In this document: positions 17,391 through 26,483 of the stretch, piece after piece
Layout: each line of letters begins with the position of its first letter
How positions within the stretch are numbered: the first letter of the stretch is position 1
Source: Nocardia colli
GTDB lineage: Bacteria > Actinomycetota > Actinomycetes > Mycobacteriales > Mycobacteriaceae
Direction of reading: 5' to 3'
Assembly (NCBI RefSeq): GCF_008704205.1
Contig: NZ_VXLC01000003.1
Location: 682,001-746,000 of the forward strand
Length of the DNA: 64,000 bases
Position numbers and translations under genes: made by a program
The notes under the pieces: model-generated
The model's input: the letters and a program-made list of their open reading frames with translations, nothing else
What the model was told of the DNA's origin: nothing
Databases searched by the model: none

Positions 17391-17723
17391 GATCGGTTGT
17401 TGGTGATTTGTGGCGGGTGTTAGTCTAGACAATCTGCATGCGTAGATGCGCATATCTACGTAACTAGATGTATTATTCTCAGTCATACCTACTAAAGCCC
17501 AGCCGACCTTCAAGACTTACCTCCCCTGGAACCCGAAGTCCCCCAAGCGAACTCCCTACAGAACCGCAGCCACTCCCCTACCCCCACAAACAGCATCCCT
17601 GCCTCGCACCTCTCCCACTTCCCCGACAACCCACCGCCGCAGATCCCCCTAAAACGGACATACGACCAGTTACGCTGTCCCCCAGGTCCATGGCCCCGGT
17701 CACCCCGGTTGAACAGGAGTCCG
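17391..17723. other. AT-richer intergenic region with a palindrome
   Basis: No gene is seen. The stretch 17420-17490 is unusually AT-rich for this window and holds CGTAGAT-GCGCAT-ATCTACG (17441-17460), a possible operator or promoter for the GH1 gene downstream. The rest is low-complexity C-rich sequence. Confidence 0.55.
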
Positions 17724-19052
17724 ATGCGATCAGCACGCCATCGCCACGTCTTGGCCATCCTCGCGGCCGCCACCGCTGTGCTCGTCGTCGGCAGCACCGC
17801 CACCAGCGCCGCCCGGCCGGAATCACCCGCACAGGTCGCTCCGCTCGGCGCCGACTTCCGCTGGGGTGTCGCCGCATCCGGGTACCAGTCCGAAGGCCAT
17901 GCGCCCGACAGCAACTGGTCGCGCTACGTCGCCGGCGGCAAAACCCATGACCCCTACGGTGATTCGATCGACTTCTGCACCCGCTACCGCTCCGATATCG
18001 CCCTGGCCGCACAGCTCGGCGTGCAGGTCTACCGGATCGGCCTCGAATGGGCGCGCGTGCAACCGCGGCCCGGCGAGTGGGACGAGAACGGGCTCCGCTT
18101 CTACGACAACGTCATCGCCGCCATCACCGCGGCAGGCATGCAACCGATGCTCACCATCGACCACTGGGTCTATCCCGGCTGGGCGGTCGACCGCGGCGGC
18201 TGGCGCAACCCGGGCATCGTCGAGGACTGGCTCGCCAACGCCCGCGCCCTCGTCGACCGTTACGCCGCGGCCGACCCGCTGTGGGTCACCTTCAACGAGC
18301 CGACCTTCTACCTCGTCAACGAGCTGCAGAAGGGCGGCATCTCGCCGGCCGACATACCCGCGATGCACGACCGGATCGCCCAGGCGCACAACCGTATCTA
18401 CGACTACATCCATGCCGTGCAGCCCGGCGCGCAGGTCACCAGCAACGTCGCCTACATCCCCACCGGCGAGGACCTGATCAACAAGCCGCTGCTCGACAAG
18501 ATCGACGCCCGGCTCGACTACATCGGCATCGACTACTACTACGGCCTCTCCCCCGAGTCCCTGCGGGCCGGTCCGCCCGACTTCGAACGCCTGTGGACCC
18601 AGCCCCTCCAGCCCGAAGGCATCTACTACGCCCTCCAGCACTACACCCGCCAGTACCCCGGAAAGCCGCTCTACATAGTCGAAAACGGCATGCCGACCGA
18701 GAACGGCGCACCCCGAGCCGACGGTTACACGCGCGCCGACAACCTCCGCGACACCATCTACTGGCTGCAACGCGCCAAATCCGACGGCATGAACGTCATC
18801 GGCTACAACTACTGGAGCCTCACCGACAACTACGAATGGGGTTCCTACACCCCACGTTTCGGCCTCTACACCGTCGACGTCCTGACCGACCCCACGCTCA
18901 CCCGCAGACCCACCGACGCCGTCCCCGCCTACACCGCGATCACCCAGGCCGGCGGCGTCCCGCCCGACTACCGCCCCACCCGAGCACCCCAACCGTGCTC
19001 CTTCGTCGACGCCGCGGCCAGCTGCCTCGACCCGGTCACCGTCCCCCGATGA
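17724..19052 (+). CDS. Secreted glycoside hydrolase family 1 (beta-glucosidase type)
   Basis: The 442-residue protein begins with a signal peptide: basic MRSARHRH, a hydrophobic core LAILAAATAVLVVG, and an AXA-like end. The GH1 catalytic pair is intact: acid/base glutamate in TFNEPTFYL (about residue 190) and nucleophile in YIVENGMPT (about residue 319). YNYWSLTDNYEWG is the typical C-terminal sugar-binding segment. ATG 17724 is chosen because AGGAG lies just before it; an upstream TTG at 17709 is less likely. Most bacterial GH1 enzymes are cytoplasmic, so the export signal is notable. It overlaps the next gene by 4 bases. Confidence 0.88.
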   Translation: MRSARHRHVLAILAAATAVLVVGSTATSAARPESPAQVAPLGADFRWGVAASGYQSEGHAPDSNWSRYVAGGKTHDPYGDSIDFCTRYRSDIALAAQLGVQVYRIGLEWARVQPRPGEWDENGLRFYDNVIAAITAAGMQPMLTIDHWVYPGWAVDRGGWRNPGIVEDWLANARALVDRYAAADPLWVTFNEPTFYLVNELQKGGISPADIPAMHDRIAQAHNRIYDYIHAVQPGAQVTSNVAYIPTGEDLINKPLLDKIDARLDYIGIDYYYGLSPESLRAGPPDFERLWTQPLQPEGIYYALQHYTRQYPGKPLYIVENGMPTENGAPRADGYTRADNLRDTIYWLQRAKSDGMNVIGYNYWSLTDNYEWGSYTPRFGLYTVDVLTDPTLTRRPTDAVPAYTAITQAGGVPPDYRPTRAPQPCSFVDAAASCLDPVTVPR

Positions 19053-19243
19053 CCGCAGACCCCACAGCGATCCTCCAGCGCTGGCAGGATTCCGGCGCCC
19101 TCTGGCGCGTCCTCTCCCGCCGGCCGGACCAGGTGACCATCGGCCTCTTCGAATGCACCGGCGGTCAAGAAGTCGACCGATTCACCTCCGAAGACCCCGC
19201 CCTCCTGCGCTTCCTCGGCAATCGCCTCAGCAGCGAAGACTGA
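19049..19243 (+). CDS. Small conserved hypothetical protein (64 aa)
   Basis: This short frame overlaps the GH1 stop by ATGA, so it is translationally coupled. The product (starting MTADPTAILQRWQDSGALW) reads as a compact alpha/beta protein with ITIGLF-like strands and an acidic end, FTSEDPALLRFLGNRLSSED. Similar small proteins occur in actinobacteria, but I know of no function. High third-position GC supports coding. Confidence 0.65.
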   Translation: MTADPTAILQRWQDSGALWRVLSRRPDQVTIGLFECTGGQEVDRFTSEDPALLRFLGNRLSSED

Positions 19244-19330
19244 CCGCAATTGACCTCCCCAACCGACGACAAAAACCACCGCCCTCATGCCCCGAGCGGC
19301 GAGCAACCGGTAGCCAGGTGACCACCGACC

Positions 19331-19376
19331 GGGACATGACAGCGGCAAAGAGCGAGTAGGCCCACTGTGATGTCCC
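19331..19376. repeat. 46-bp palindromic element, copy A
   Basis: The arms GGGACATGACAGCGG (19331-19345) and CCACTGTGATGTCCC (19362-19376) pair with two mismatches around a 16-base loop. GTTCGGCG follows directly, as in the other copies. Confidence 0.7.
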
Positions 19377-19402
19377 GTTCGGCGAAGAAGCAGACACCGA
19401 AT

Positions 19403-19448
19403 GGGACATGACGGCGGGGCTACTCGTGATTTACCGCCGCCATGTCCC
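19403..19448. repeat. 46-bp palindromic element, copy B
   Basis: The arms GGGACATGACGGCGG (19403-19417) and CCGCCGCCATGTCCC (19434-19448) pair with one mismatch around a 16-base loop. GCTCGGCG follows. Confidence 0.75.
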
Positions 19449-19604
19449 GCTCGGCGACGACGCGAACGGGGAACGGGCCACGCGCGCGTTCCGGGCGGCG
19501 AAGGTCAATGTGCCCAAACGAACTAGGAGAACCGGCCACCGCCAGCGATATGCAGACGGGGCATGGCGGCGGCCAGTAACTCGGCGGAGATGTCGACGGC
19601 GGAT

Positions 19605-19650
19605 GGGACCCGACAGCGGCGCGACTCGTGTTTCGCCGCTCCTAGGTCCC
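19605..19650. repeat. 46-bp palindromic element, copy C
   Basis: GGGACCCGACAGCGG (19605-19619) and CCGCTCCTAGGTCCC (19636-19650) form a weaker stem with the same 46-base span and loop length. GTTCGGTG follows. A decayed right half (GTCAGGTCCCGTTGGCG) is seen near 19713-19729 and a degenerate left half near 19558-19572. Confidence 0.65.
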
Positions 19651-19817
19651 GTTCGGTGCAGACGTAAGTGCCGAGCGGGGCAAAGCTGTGGCACAGTGCG
19701 AGTGATGGCGCCGTCAGGTCCCGTTGGCGAGGGGGTTAGACGCACTTGGCGACGCGGGGAGTGATTGCGGCGTCGCGTCCTTGGGTTGATGGGGAGAGAA
19801 TGAAACGGGCTGCGGGG

Positions 19818-20522
19818 TCAGGGGTTTGGGCGGTGGCCGAGCATTTCGAGTAAGCCGTCGAGTTGGAGTTCGAAGAGTTCGTCGCGGTCGGCGAAGGTTT
19901 CGGTGCCGTACATGTCGAAGAGGTCGGCGCTGACGGCGCCGAAGAGGCTGGCCCAGAAGGTGACGCCGCGGACGATGAGCCAGTCGGGGATGTCTACGTT
20001 CAGTTCGGTGCGGATCTGGGCGAAACTTGTTGCGAGGGGCGATGTTACGCGAACCTCGGTAGCGGGGGGCCGGAGTCGGTCCGCGCGGTAGGCGCGGTCG
20101 AAGAGGGATTGCAGGGTGATGATGACCCGGGTGCCGGGGGCCATGGTTTGGTCGGCGGGGGCGTCGTAGCCGGGGACCGGGGTGCCGAAAAGCAGCCCGT
20201 AGCGGGCAGGTTCGGCGTGCGCCCAGCGGCGCACGGTGCGGCCGAGGACCCGCAGCTGCTCGATCGGGTCGTCGGGCGCGTCCGCCAGCGCGGTGTCGAC
20301 GGCGTCGCCGAGGTCGTTGTAGCCGTCGACGACGAGCAGGGTGAGTAGTTCGTCGCGGCTGCTGACGTAGCGGTAGACGGCCGAGGAGACGACGCCGAGA
20401 TCGCGGGCGACCGCGCGGAGCGAGAGCGCCGCGGCACCGTCCGTGGCCAGATGTTCGCGGCCGATGCGGACTATGTCGTTCATGGTCTGAGCCCTTGCTC
20501 GGGCGCGCGGGGTCGTCGGCAT
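19818..20522 (-). CDS. TetR-family transcriptional regulator
   Basis: This 234-residue protein has an N-terminal TetR helix-turn-helix (LSLRAVARDLGVVSSAVYRYVSSRDELLTLLV) and a C-terminal domain with WASLFGAVSADLFDMYG, typical of the TetR_C group with a WHG-type tail. ATG 20522 is taken as the start; the longer frame to 20669 crosses the likely promoter. A CAGTG-AG-CACTG palindrome at 20561-20572 upstream is a likely autoregulatory site. It may also control choD, which runs the other way 288 bases off. Confidence 0.85.
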   Translation of the reverse strand: MPTTPRARARAQTMNDIVRIGREHLATDGAAALSLRAVARDLGVVSSAVYRYVSSRDELLTLLVVDGYNDLGDAVDTALADAPDDPIEQLRVLGRTVRRWAHAEPARYGLLFGTPVPGYDAPADQTMAPGTRVIITLQSLFDRAYRADRLRPPATEVRVTSPLATSFAQIRTELNVDIPDWLIVRGVTFWASLFGAVSADLFDMYGTETFADRDELFELQLDGLLEMLGHRPNP

Positions 20523-20560
20523 GTGTTCACGGTGCAATACCCAGAGAGCGTTGTCAACAA

Positions 20561-20572
20561 CAGTGAGCACTG
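20561..20572. promoter_or_regulatory. Candidate TetR operator upstream of tetR and choD
   Basis: CAGTG-AG-CACTG lies 39 bases upstream of the TetR start in the divergent gap to choD, just after TTGTCAACA, a -35-like stretch. Confidence 0.45.
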
Positions 20573-20809
20573 CTCTTGAGAATTCGGGGGGCGCTACCCT
20601 CGACTCCACCGACAGCGAGCGCAAGCTCGGCCTGCGCCCCACTCCGCTCGACGAGGCCGTCGCCACCACCCCTGGTGGAAATCGCAGTCCTGAGCGCGGG
20701 AATGCGGGTGCCGCCGGACCAAATCCTGGGCACCCGCCCTGGTTCGGCGCACAACCTACTGAGTAGTAGTGTTAGCCGAGTCACTGGCGACCCGATCGAG
20801 GAGCTTCCT

Positions 20810-22531
20810 ATGGACCAGCGAGCAACGGACTTCGACGTCCTCATCGTCGGATCTGGGTTCGGCGGCAGCGTCACCGCACTCCGGCTGGTCGAGAAGGGCT
20901 ACAAAGTCGGCGTGCTCGAGGCGGGCCAGCGGTTCGCCGACGACGAGCTGCCGAAGAACAGCTGGGAGCTGAAGAAGTTCCTCTGGGCGCCGAAGCTCGG
21001 CTGCTACGGCATCCAGCGCATCCATCTGCTGCGCGACGTCCTCATCCTCGGCGGCGCCGGGGTCGGCGGCGGATCGCTGAACTACGCGAACACGCTGTAC
21101 GTGCCACCGGAGCCGTTCTTCCGGGACGCGCAGTGGCGCGACATCACCGACTGGCAGACCGAACTCGCGCCGTATTACGAGCGCGCGCAGAAGATGCTCG
21201 GCGTGGTGCGCAACCCGCACATGACCCCGGCCGACGAGGTGTTCAAGCAGGTCGCCGACGACCTCGGAGTCGGCGACACGTTCGTGCAGACCCCGGTCGG
21301 CGTGTTCTTCGGCGAACCCGGAAAGACCGTGGCGGACCCGTACTTCGGCGGCGTCGGTCCCGAACGGACCGGCTGCGTCGAATGCGGCGACTGCATGGTC
21401 GGCTGCAAGTTCGGCGCCAAGAACACGCTCGTGAAGAACTACCTCTATCTCGCGGAAAAGGCCGGGGCGCAAGTCATTCCGATGACCACCGTGACCGACC
21501 TGCGCCCGCATCCGGACGGCACCTGGGACGTGTCCACCGCCCGCACCGGCGCGTGGGTGCGCAAGCAGCCCAAGACCTTCAGCGCCGCGCACGTGGTGCT
21601 CGCCGCGGGCACCCGGGGCACGCAGCAACTGCTGTTCGCCATGCGGGACAAGGGCGCGCTGCCGGAGCTTTCGGATCGGCTCGGCCAGCTGACCCGCACC
21701 AACTCCGAGTCGATCGTCGGTGCGGCGACCAAAAAGGTCACGCCCGGTGTCGATTTCACCAAGGGCGTCGCGATCACCTCGTCCATCCACCCGACGCCGG
21801 ACACGCACATCGAGCCGGTCCGGTACGGCAAGGGCTCCAACGCGATGGGCCTGTTGCAGACGCTGATGGTGGACGGCGGCGGCCGGATTCCGCGCTGGCT
21901 GCGCTTCCTCGGCATCCTGCTGCGCCGTCCGATGGACCTGCTGAGCTTCCTCAGCACCAAAGACTGGAGCGAGCGGACCATCATCTCGCTGGTCATGCAG
22001 CACCTGGACAACTCGATCACCACCTACACCAAGCGCGGGGTGTTCGGTCGCAAGCTGACCAGCAAACAGGGTCACGGCGAACCGAATCCGACCTGGATTC
22101 CGGTGGGCAACGACGTCACCCGCCGGGTGGCCGCCAAGATCGGCGGCATCGCGGGCGGCAGTTGGGGCGAGATCTTCAACATTCCCCTCACCGCGCACTT
22201 CCTCGGCGGTGCGGTGATCGGTGCTGATGCGGACCACGGCGTGATCGACGGGTACCACCGCGTCTACGGCTATCCGACGCTCAGCGTCGTCGACGGTGCG
22301 GCCGTCTCAGCCAACCTCGGCGTGAACCCGTCGCTCACCATCACCGCGCAGGCCGAGCGCGCCGCCGCGTACTGGCCGAACAAGGGTGAAGTGGATACCC
22401 GGCCCGAGCTGGGTACTGCCTACCAGCAGATCGCTCCGGTCGCGCCGGCGAAGCCGGTTGTGCCCGCGAATGCGCCTGCCGCGCTGGTGCTTCCGATCGT
22501 GCAGATCGGTAAGACCTCCGCCGCGGGCTGA
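20810..22531 (+). CDS. choD: GMC oxidoreductase, ChoD-type cholesterol oxidase
   Basis: The 573-residue protein is nearly collinear, from memory, with the 578-residue mycobacterial ChoD. It has the FAD motif DVLIVGSGFGGSVTALRL at residues 8-25, LGCYGIQRIHLLRDVLILGG, GVGGGSLNYANTLYVPPEPFF, and the distinctive Cys segment GCVECGDCMVGCKFGAKNT near residues 187-205. The C-terminal substrate/FAD block YPTLSVVDGAAVSANLGVNP is also present. It is expected to oxidise 3-beta-hydroxysterols; in mycobacteria, ChoD's true role is debated. ATG 20810 follows GAGGAG. A strong terminator follows the gene. Steroid-type genes recur in the window. Confidence 0.88.
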   Translation: MDQRATDFDVLIVGSGFGGSVTALRLVEKGYKVGVLEAGQRFADDELPKNSWELKKFLWAPKLGCYGIQRIHLLRDVLILGGAGVGGGSLNYANTLYVPPEPFFRDAQWRDITDWQTELAPYYERAQKMLGVVRNPHMTPADEVFKQVADDLGVGDTFVQTPVGVFFGEPGKTVADPYFGGVGPERTGCVECGDCMVGCKFGAKNTLVKNYLYLAEKAGAQVIPMTTVTDLRPHPDGTWDVSTARTGAWVRKQPKTFSAAHVVLAAGTRGTQQLLFAMRDKGALPELSDRLGQLTRTNSESIVGAATKKVTPGVDFTKGVAITSSIHPTPDTHIEPVRYGKGSNAMGLLQTLMVDGGGRIPRWLRFLGILLRRPMDLLSFLSTKDWSERTIISLVMQHLDNSITTYTKRGVFGRKLTSKQGHGEPNPTWIPVGNDVTRRVAAKIGGIAGGSWGEIFNIPLTAHFLGGAVIGADADHGVIDGYHRVYGYPTLSVVDGAAVSANLGVNPSLTITAQAERAAAYWPNKGEVDTRPELGTAYQQIAPVAPAKPVVPANAPAALVLPIVQIGKTSAAG

Positions 22532-22580
22532 TCGCCGTACTGCTGCAACGAGCGGCAGTTTGCGCTCACAGTTGGTGAAG

Positions 22581-22614
22581 CGGCCCACCGCAGGCAGTGA
22601 CCTGCGGTGGGCCG
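22581..22614 (+). terminator. Hairpin terminator after choD
   Basis: The perfect 14-bp stem CGGCCCACCGCAGG / CCTGCGGTGGGCCG has a 6-base loop, 49 bases past the choD stop, and no T-tract, as is usual in this GC range. Confidence 0.78.
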
Positions 22615-22755
22615 ACTTCGGTGGCCGAACGAGCGCGTGCCATTGTCGGCCTATACGCCCTGGTGGAATGCCCGCTCGGCTACGCGTTCCACGACGACGC
22701 GCGGCACCCGCCCGATTCCGTGCGCCATGGAATCGGCCACCCGGAATCCGCCGGT

Positions 22756-24219
22756 ATGGTCGATTCAATGGAGTGGAGTTTTCGTGCGGCCGAGGAGCTT
22801 TCGGCCGCCTTTCGCGCTGGCGAGGTGACCTCGGTCGAACTGACCGAGGAGGCGATCGCTCGGATCGAGCGGGACGACAAGGCAATCAACGCGATCTGCG
22901 TGCGGGACTTCGACAACGCTCGGACCGCCGCACGGGCCGCGGACGAGGCGCGTGCACGCGGCGAGGACGGCCCGCTGCTCGGCATTCCGGTGACGGTCAA
23001 GGAGTCCTACAACATGGCCGGACTGCCCACGACCTGGGGCATGCCGCAGTTCAAGGACTACGTGCCGGCCGAGGACGCGGTACAGGTCGCGCGGATCAAG
23101 GCCGCCGGCGCGGTGATCCTCGGCAAGACCAATGTGCCGCTCATGCTGCAAGATCTCCAGAGCTACAACGAGATCTACGGCACCACCAGCAACCCGTGGG
23201 ACCACGACCGCACGCCGGGTGGATCCTCCGGCGGCTCGGCGGCAGCCCTCGCATCCGGATTCGGCGCGCTGTCCATCGCTTCCGACATCGCCGGATCGCT
23301 GCGCACCCCTGCACATTTCTGCGGCGTCTACGCGCACAAGCCGACCCTCGGGCTGGTGGCGATTCGCGGCATGGTCCCGCCGCCCGCGCCCGCCTTCCCG
23401 ACCGACCATGATCTCGCCGTCGTCGGCCCGATGGCCCGCACCGCCCGCGACCTCACCCTCCTGCTGGACGTGATGGCCGGACCGGACCCGCTCACGCGCG
23501 GCGTCGCCTACGACTTGGCACTGCCACCCGCGCGCCACGACCAACTCGGCGACTTCCGGGTCTTGGTCCTCGACGAGCATCCCCTCATTCCGACCTCGTC
23601 CGCTGTCCGGGCAGGCGTGAACCGGGTGGCAGGCGCGCTGGTCGACGCGGGTGCGAAGGTCGAACGACACACCCCGCTGCTGCCCGATCCGACCGAGGCA
23701 GCGACGCTTTATGTGCAACTACTGGGTGCGAACCTCGCCTCGAATTTTCCCGCAGAGCGCTACGAGCAACTGCGAGCCCACGCAGCCGGACTGAATGCGG
23801 ACGAACAGGGTCTCGCGTCGATGTGGTTGCGCGGCATGGTGTTCAGCCATCGCGACTGGACCCAGGCGAACAACCGCCGCGAGCAGCACCGGCACGGCTG
23901 GCGGCAGCTCTTCGCCGAATTCGACGCCGTGGTCAGCCCGATCACCGCGACGCCCGCGTTCCCGCACGACCACGAAAAGGGTGTCGGCGAACGGAAGATC
24001 GACATCGACGGCGTCGAATACCCGTTCCTCGACCAGTTCGCCTGGGCCGGTCTGGCCACCATGCCCGGCCTGCCCGCCACCGCCATCCCGACCGGCCTAT
24101 CCCCCGAGGGCCTGCCGGTCGGCGTGCAGCTCATCGGCCCGATGTTCGAAGACCGCACCCCACTGCGCCTGGCCGAGTTGCTGGAACAGAAGATCGGCGG
24201 CTTCCAGGCACCGCAATAG
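22756..24219 (+). CDS. Amidase signature family hydrolase
   Basis: The roughly 487-residue protein has the amidase catalytic Ser-cisSer-Lys triad. The lysine is in PVTVKESYN (about residue 79), the cis-serine in TPGGSSGGSAAALASG (about 155), and the nucleophile in IASDIAGSLRTPA (about 180). The usual GSDxGGS is changed to ASDIAGS here. The closing segment PTGLSPEGLPVGVQLIGP is typical. It hydrolyses an unidentified amide. ATG 22756 or 22768 could start translation; neither has a strong ribosome site. Confidence 0.88.
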   Translation: MVDSMEWSFRAAEELSAAFRAGEVTSVELTEEAIARIERDDKAINAICVRDFDNARTAARAADEARARGEDGPLLGIPVTVKESYNMAGLPTTWGMPQFKDYVPAEDAVQVARIKAAGAVILGKTNVPLMLQDLQSYNEIYGTTSNPWDHDRTPGGSSGGSAAALASGFGALSIASDIAGSLRTPAHFCGVYAHKPTLGLVAIRGMVPPPAPAFPTDHDLAVVGPMARTARDLTLLLDVMAGPDPLTRGVAYDLALPPARHDQLGDFRVLVLDEHPLIPTSSAVRAGVNRVAGALVDAGAKVERHTPLLPDPTEAATLYVQLLGANLASNFPAERYEQLRAHAAGLNADEQGLASMWLRGMVFSHRDWTQANNRREQHRHGWRQLFAEFDAVVSPITATPAFPHDHEKGVGERKIDIDGVEYPFLDQFAWAGLATMPGLPATAIPTGLSPEGLPVGVQLIGPMFEDRTPLRLAELLEQKIGGFQAPQ

Positions 24220-24283
24220 GTTCCAGTCGGTAGCATGCGGGCACGCTCTGGGAGGGCCCCGGGCGGGTGACGGAGGGCGGCGC

Positions 24284-24898
24284 ATGCCGGAGGACGACCC
24301 GAGGCGGCAACTCGCCGAACGGTTTCGCGAGGTCAACGGCGACCATCCGATGACGGCCGCCGACGATGCCTATGTCAGCGCACAGTTCGTCGTACTCGAT
24401 GAACTGTGCGCGGCGCTGGGCCGCGACGCCGACGAGACCCGCCGGCTGATGTTGGCGCGGCACTTGCCGATTCCGGGGTACCTGCGCTCCGACGGCGCCG
24501 AGATGGTGCCGCGCGACCTGTTCGCCCTAGCCGAGGCGGCAGGCGGGGTGGACCGGCTCGAAGCCTGGTTCACCGCCCGCTGGCCCGATCCGGAACTCGG
24601 CCGGCAGGAGTGGAACGCGTATCTCAGCGGGCAATACGTGTGCCTGCACTCGGTGCGGCCCACCAACATTCAACGCAAAGACTTCCTGACCAGCGCGATC
24701 GACGCCGCCACGAATGAGCTGGATGTCGGCTCGCCCGAGTGGTACGACCGCCTGCACGCGTTGATCGACGAACTCGACGCGCTGGAGCCCGCGTTCACCG
24801 AGTACGACCGGCTTCGCTTCGGCGGACCTACCTCTCGCGAGATCTACATCGACTCGGTGCGCAAGCGCTTCCCGCGCCACCGGGTCACACCGCAGTAG
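24284..24898 (+). CDS. Hypothetical protein resembling DUF6058-type actinobacterial proteins
   Basis: This 204-residue soluble protein has MLARHLPIPGYLRSDGAEMVPRDLFALAEAAGG in its middle and WNAYLSGQYVCLHSVRPTNIQRKDF after it. I associate this pattern with uncharacterised proteins sometimes labelled as natural-product-biosynthesis DUF6058, but I am not certain. An ATG follows GGAGGGCGGCGC. Its 3' end overlaps the convergent XRE regulator gene by 14 bases. The function is unknown. Confidence 0.68.
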   Translation: MPEDDPRRQLAERFREVNGDHPMTAADDAYVSAQFVVLDELCAALGRDADETRRLMLARHLPIPGYLRSDGAEMVPRDLFALAEAAGGVDRLEAWFTARWPDPELGRQEWNAYLSGQYVCLHSVRPTNIQRKDFLTSAIDAATNELDVGSPEWYDRLHALIDELDALEPAFTEYDRLRFGGPTSREIYIDSVRKRFPRHRVTPQ

Positions 24899-25793
24899 GC
24901 ACAGAGTGGTACTGCCTGCGGTGTTCGGCCCAGGGCTCGTGCTGTTCCTCGGGGGACATCGCGAGTAGCAAACGCAGTTGGGCCCATTGGGTTTCGTCGG
25001 TCGGGGTGTAGATCTGCACCCAGGCGCCGGCGACCGCGGGGATCGACATGCTGGTGATGACCATTTCCAGCTGGCCGACGGCGAGGTTGCGGATCTGCTT
25101 GATCCGGTTGGCCGGGATCGCGACGTCGTTGCGGGCCCACAGGGTGGCGAAATCGGTGCTGGCGGTGCACATTTCCTCGATGAACTCCTGCCAGGTCGGG
25201 TCGTCGAGGTTCTTCGCGTAGGCGCCGCGCAGGTACGCGACCATACGGCGCAGGTCGTCCCAGCAGTGCTTGTAGGTGTTGCAGCACTGCGGGGTGAGGA
25301 ATACCCGGCGAGCGACATTGCGCTCCCCCAGCAGAAACCCTGGGCACAGTGCGGCGTAGGACTCGTTGAAGGCCAGCACGTCGTACCGCGCGCTGAGCAC
25401 CGCGGCGGGTAGTGGCGCAAGGTGGTCGAGGATGGTCTGCATCTCTTCCGGCAGTGCGCTGTTCGTGTGCGGGCTCGGCACGGTCGGCACCTCGGCGAGG
25501 CGGTAGAGATGCCCGCGTTCGGCGTCGTCGAGGGCCAGTGTCCGGGCGACCGCGTCGAGCACCTGGACGCTGACGTTGATCTGGCGGCCTTGCTCGAGCC
25601 AGGTATACCAGGTGACGCCGATGCCGGACAGCTGCGCGACTTCTTCGCGGCGCAATCCCGGTGTGCGGCGGCGCGGTCCGGGTGGCAGCCCGACGTCGTC
25701 CGGGGAGATCTTGGCCCGCCGCGACTTCAGGAAGGTCCCCAGTTCCGCGCGGCGCGCTTTGCGCACCGCCCGCACATCGAGCACATCGGTCAT
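24885..25793 (-). CDS. XRE-type regulator with MmyB-like ligand-binding domain
   Basis: This 302-residue protein has an N-terminal HTH (RRTPGLRREEVAQLSGIGVTWYTWLEQGRQINVSVQVLDAVARTL, residues about 40-85). The MmyB-like C-terminal PAS-type domain (LPAAVLSARYDVLAFNESYAALCPGF, then NDVAIPANRIKQIRN) is thought to bind a small hydrophobic ligand. Such regulators usually control an adjacent oxidoreductase gene. None is divergent here within 50 bases, so the target is unclear. Confidence 0.88.
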   Translation of the reverse strand: MTDVLDVRAVRKARRAELGTFLKSRRAKISPDDVGLPPGPRRRTPGLRREEVAQLSGIGVTWYTWLEQGRQINVSVQVLDAVARTLALDDAERGHLYRLAEVPTVPSPHTNSALPEEMQTILDHLAPLPAAVLSARYDVLAFNESYAALCPGFLLGERNVARRVFLTPQCCNTYKHCWDDLRRMVAYLRGAYAKNLDDPTWQEFIEEMCTASTDFATLWARNDVAIPANRIKQIRNLAVGQLEMVITSMSIPAVAGAWVQIYTPTDETQWAQLRLLLAMSPEEQHEPWAEHRRQYHSVPTAV

Positions 25794-25847
25794 CCACTGA
25801 TCGTGCCGTAAATCGGTAGCGGTATCCAGGTGCTGCTAGTACCCGTT

Positions 25848-26462
25848 TTAGCGCCGAGGTTCGACGAGTGCGTCGAGGCTGCTCAGTATGTGCTCGCGAA
25901 TCGCGGTCCAGTCCGACCATTCCGGCGCCGCGCCGGGAATCGCGGCCACGAGCGCGACGCCGCGGACGGTCGCCACGGCCATGTCCAGCAGACTCTCGAA
26001 GCCCGCGGCCGCGGCGTAGGTGGGCAGAGCCGCCCTGGCCTGCCTGCGGAAACTGTCCATGCCGACGGTGGTCAGTTCGACTGCGCTGCGCGCGATCTCG
26101 CTGTCCGTGCGGGCGACGTTGAACAGCTCGAGCACCGCGGGGGCGATGGGCAGGCAGTGCAACCGCCACAGCCGATCCAGCAGCACCGCGGCGACCTCGC
26201 GTTCGCTGGATCCCGGCGCGGGTGTCGTGACGAACTCACCGAACAGCTGCTCCCCGAGCCGGGCCATCGCCGCGTCGACCAGCGTCGCCTTCGACGGAAA
26301 GTAGTACTGCTGCGCACCCTGGCTCACGCCGGCCCGCTCGGCGACGCTGCGGGTGGAGGTGCCCGCGTAACCGACCTCGATCAGGCTGGCCACGGTGGCG
26401 TCGAGCAGTGCGGCGACGGTTCCGGTCCGCCGCTCGGCCTGTGTCCGCTTCGCGCTGCTCAC
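25848..26462 (-). CDS. TetR-family transcriptional regulator
   Basis: This 204-residue regulator starts with a GTG. Its HTH is TSTRSVAERAGVSQGAQQYYFPSKATLVDAAMARL. The ligand domain includes RLWRLHCLPIAPAVLELFNVARTD. It is divergent from the DUF1295 membrane enzyme gene across a 27-bp near-perfect palindrome, so it very likely represses that gene and itself. Longer upstream codons run through the operator and are not used. Confidence 0.87.
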   Translation of the reverse strand: MSSAKRTQAERRTGTVAALLDATVASLIEVGYAGTSTRSVAERAGVSQGAQQYYFPSKATLVDAAMARLGEQLFGEFVTTPAPGSSEREVAAVLLDRLWRLHCLPIAPAVLELFNVARTDSEIARSAVELTTVGMDSFRRQARAALPTYAAAAGFESLLDMAVATVRGVALVAAIPGAAPEWSDWTAIREHILSSLDALVEPRR

Positions 26463-26483
26463 CGGCCCAGCATAGCAAAACCC

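Larger units (their letters stand above)
19244..19817. other. Gene-free region built of palindromic repeats
   Basis: This 574-base stretch has no credible gene. It holds three clear 46-bp palindromic units and two decayed ones (see the repeat entries). The GH1 operon ends into it from the left and a TetR gene ends into it from the right. Confidence 0.7.
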
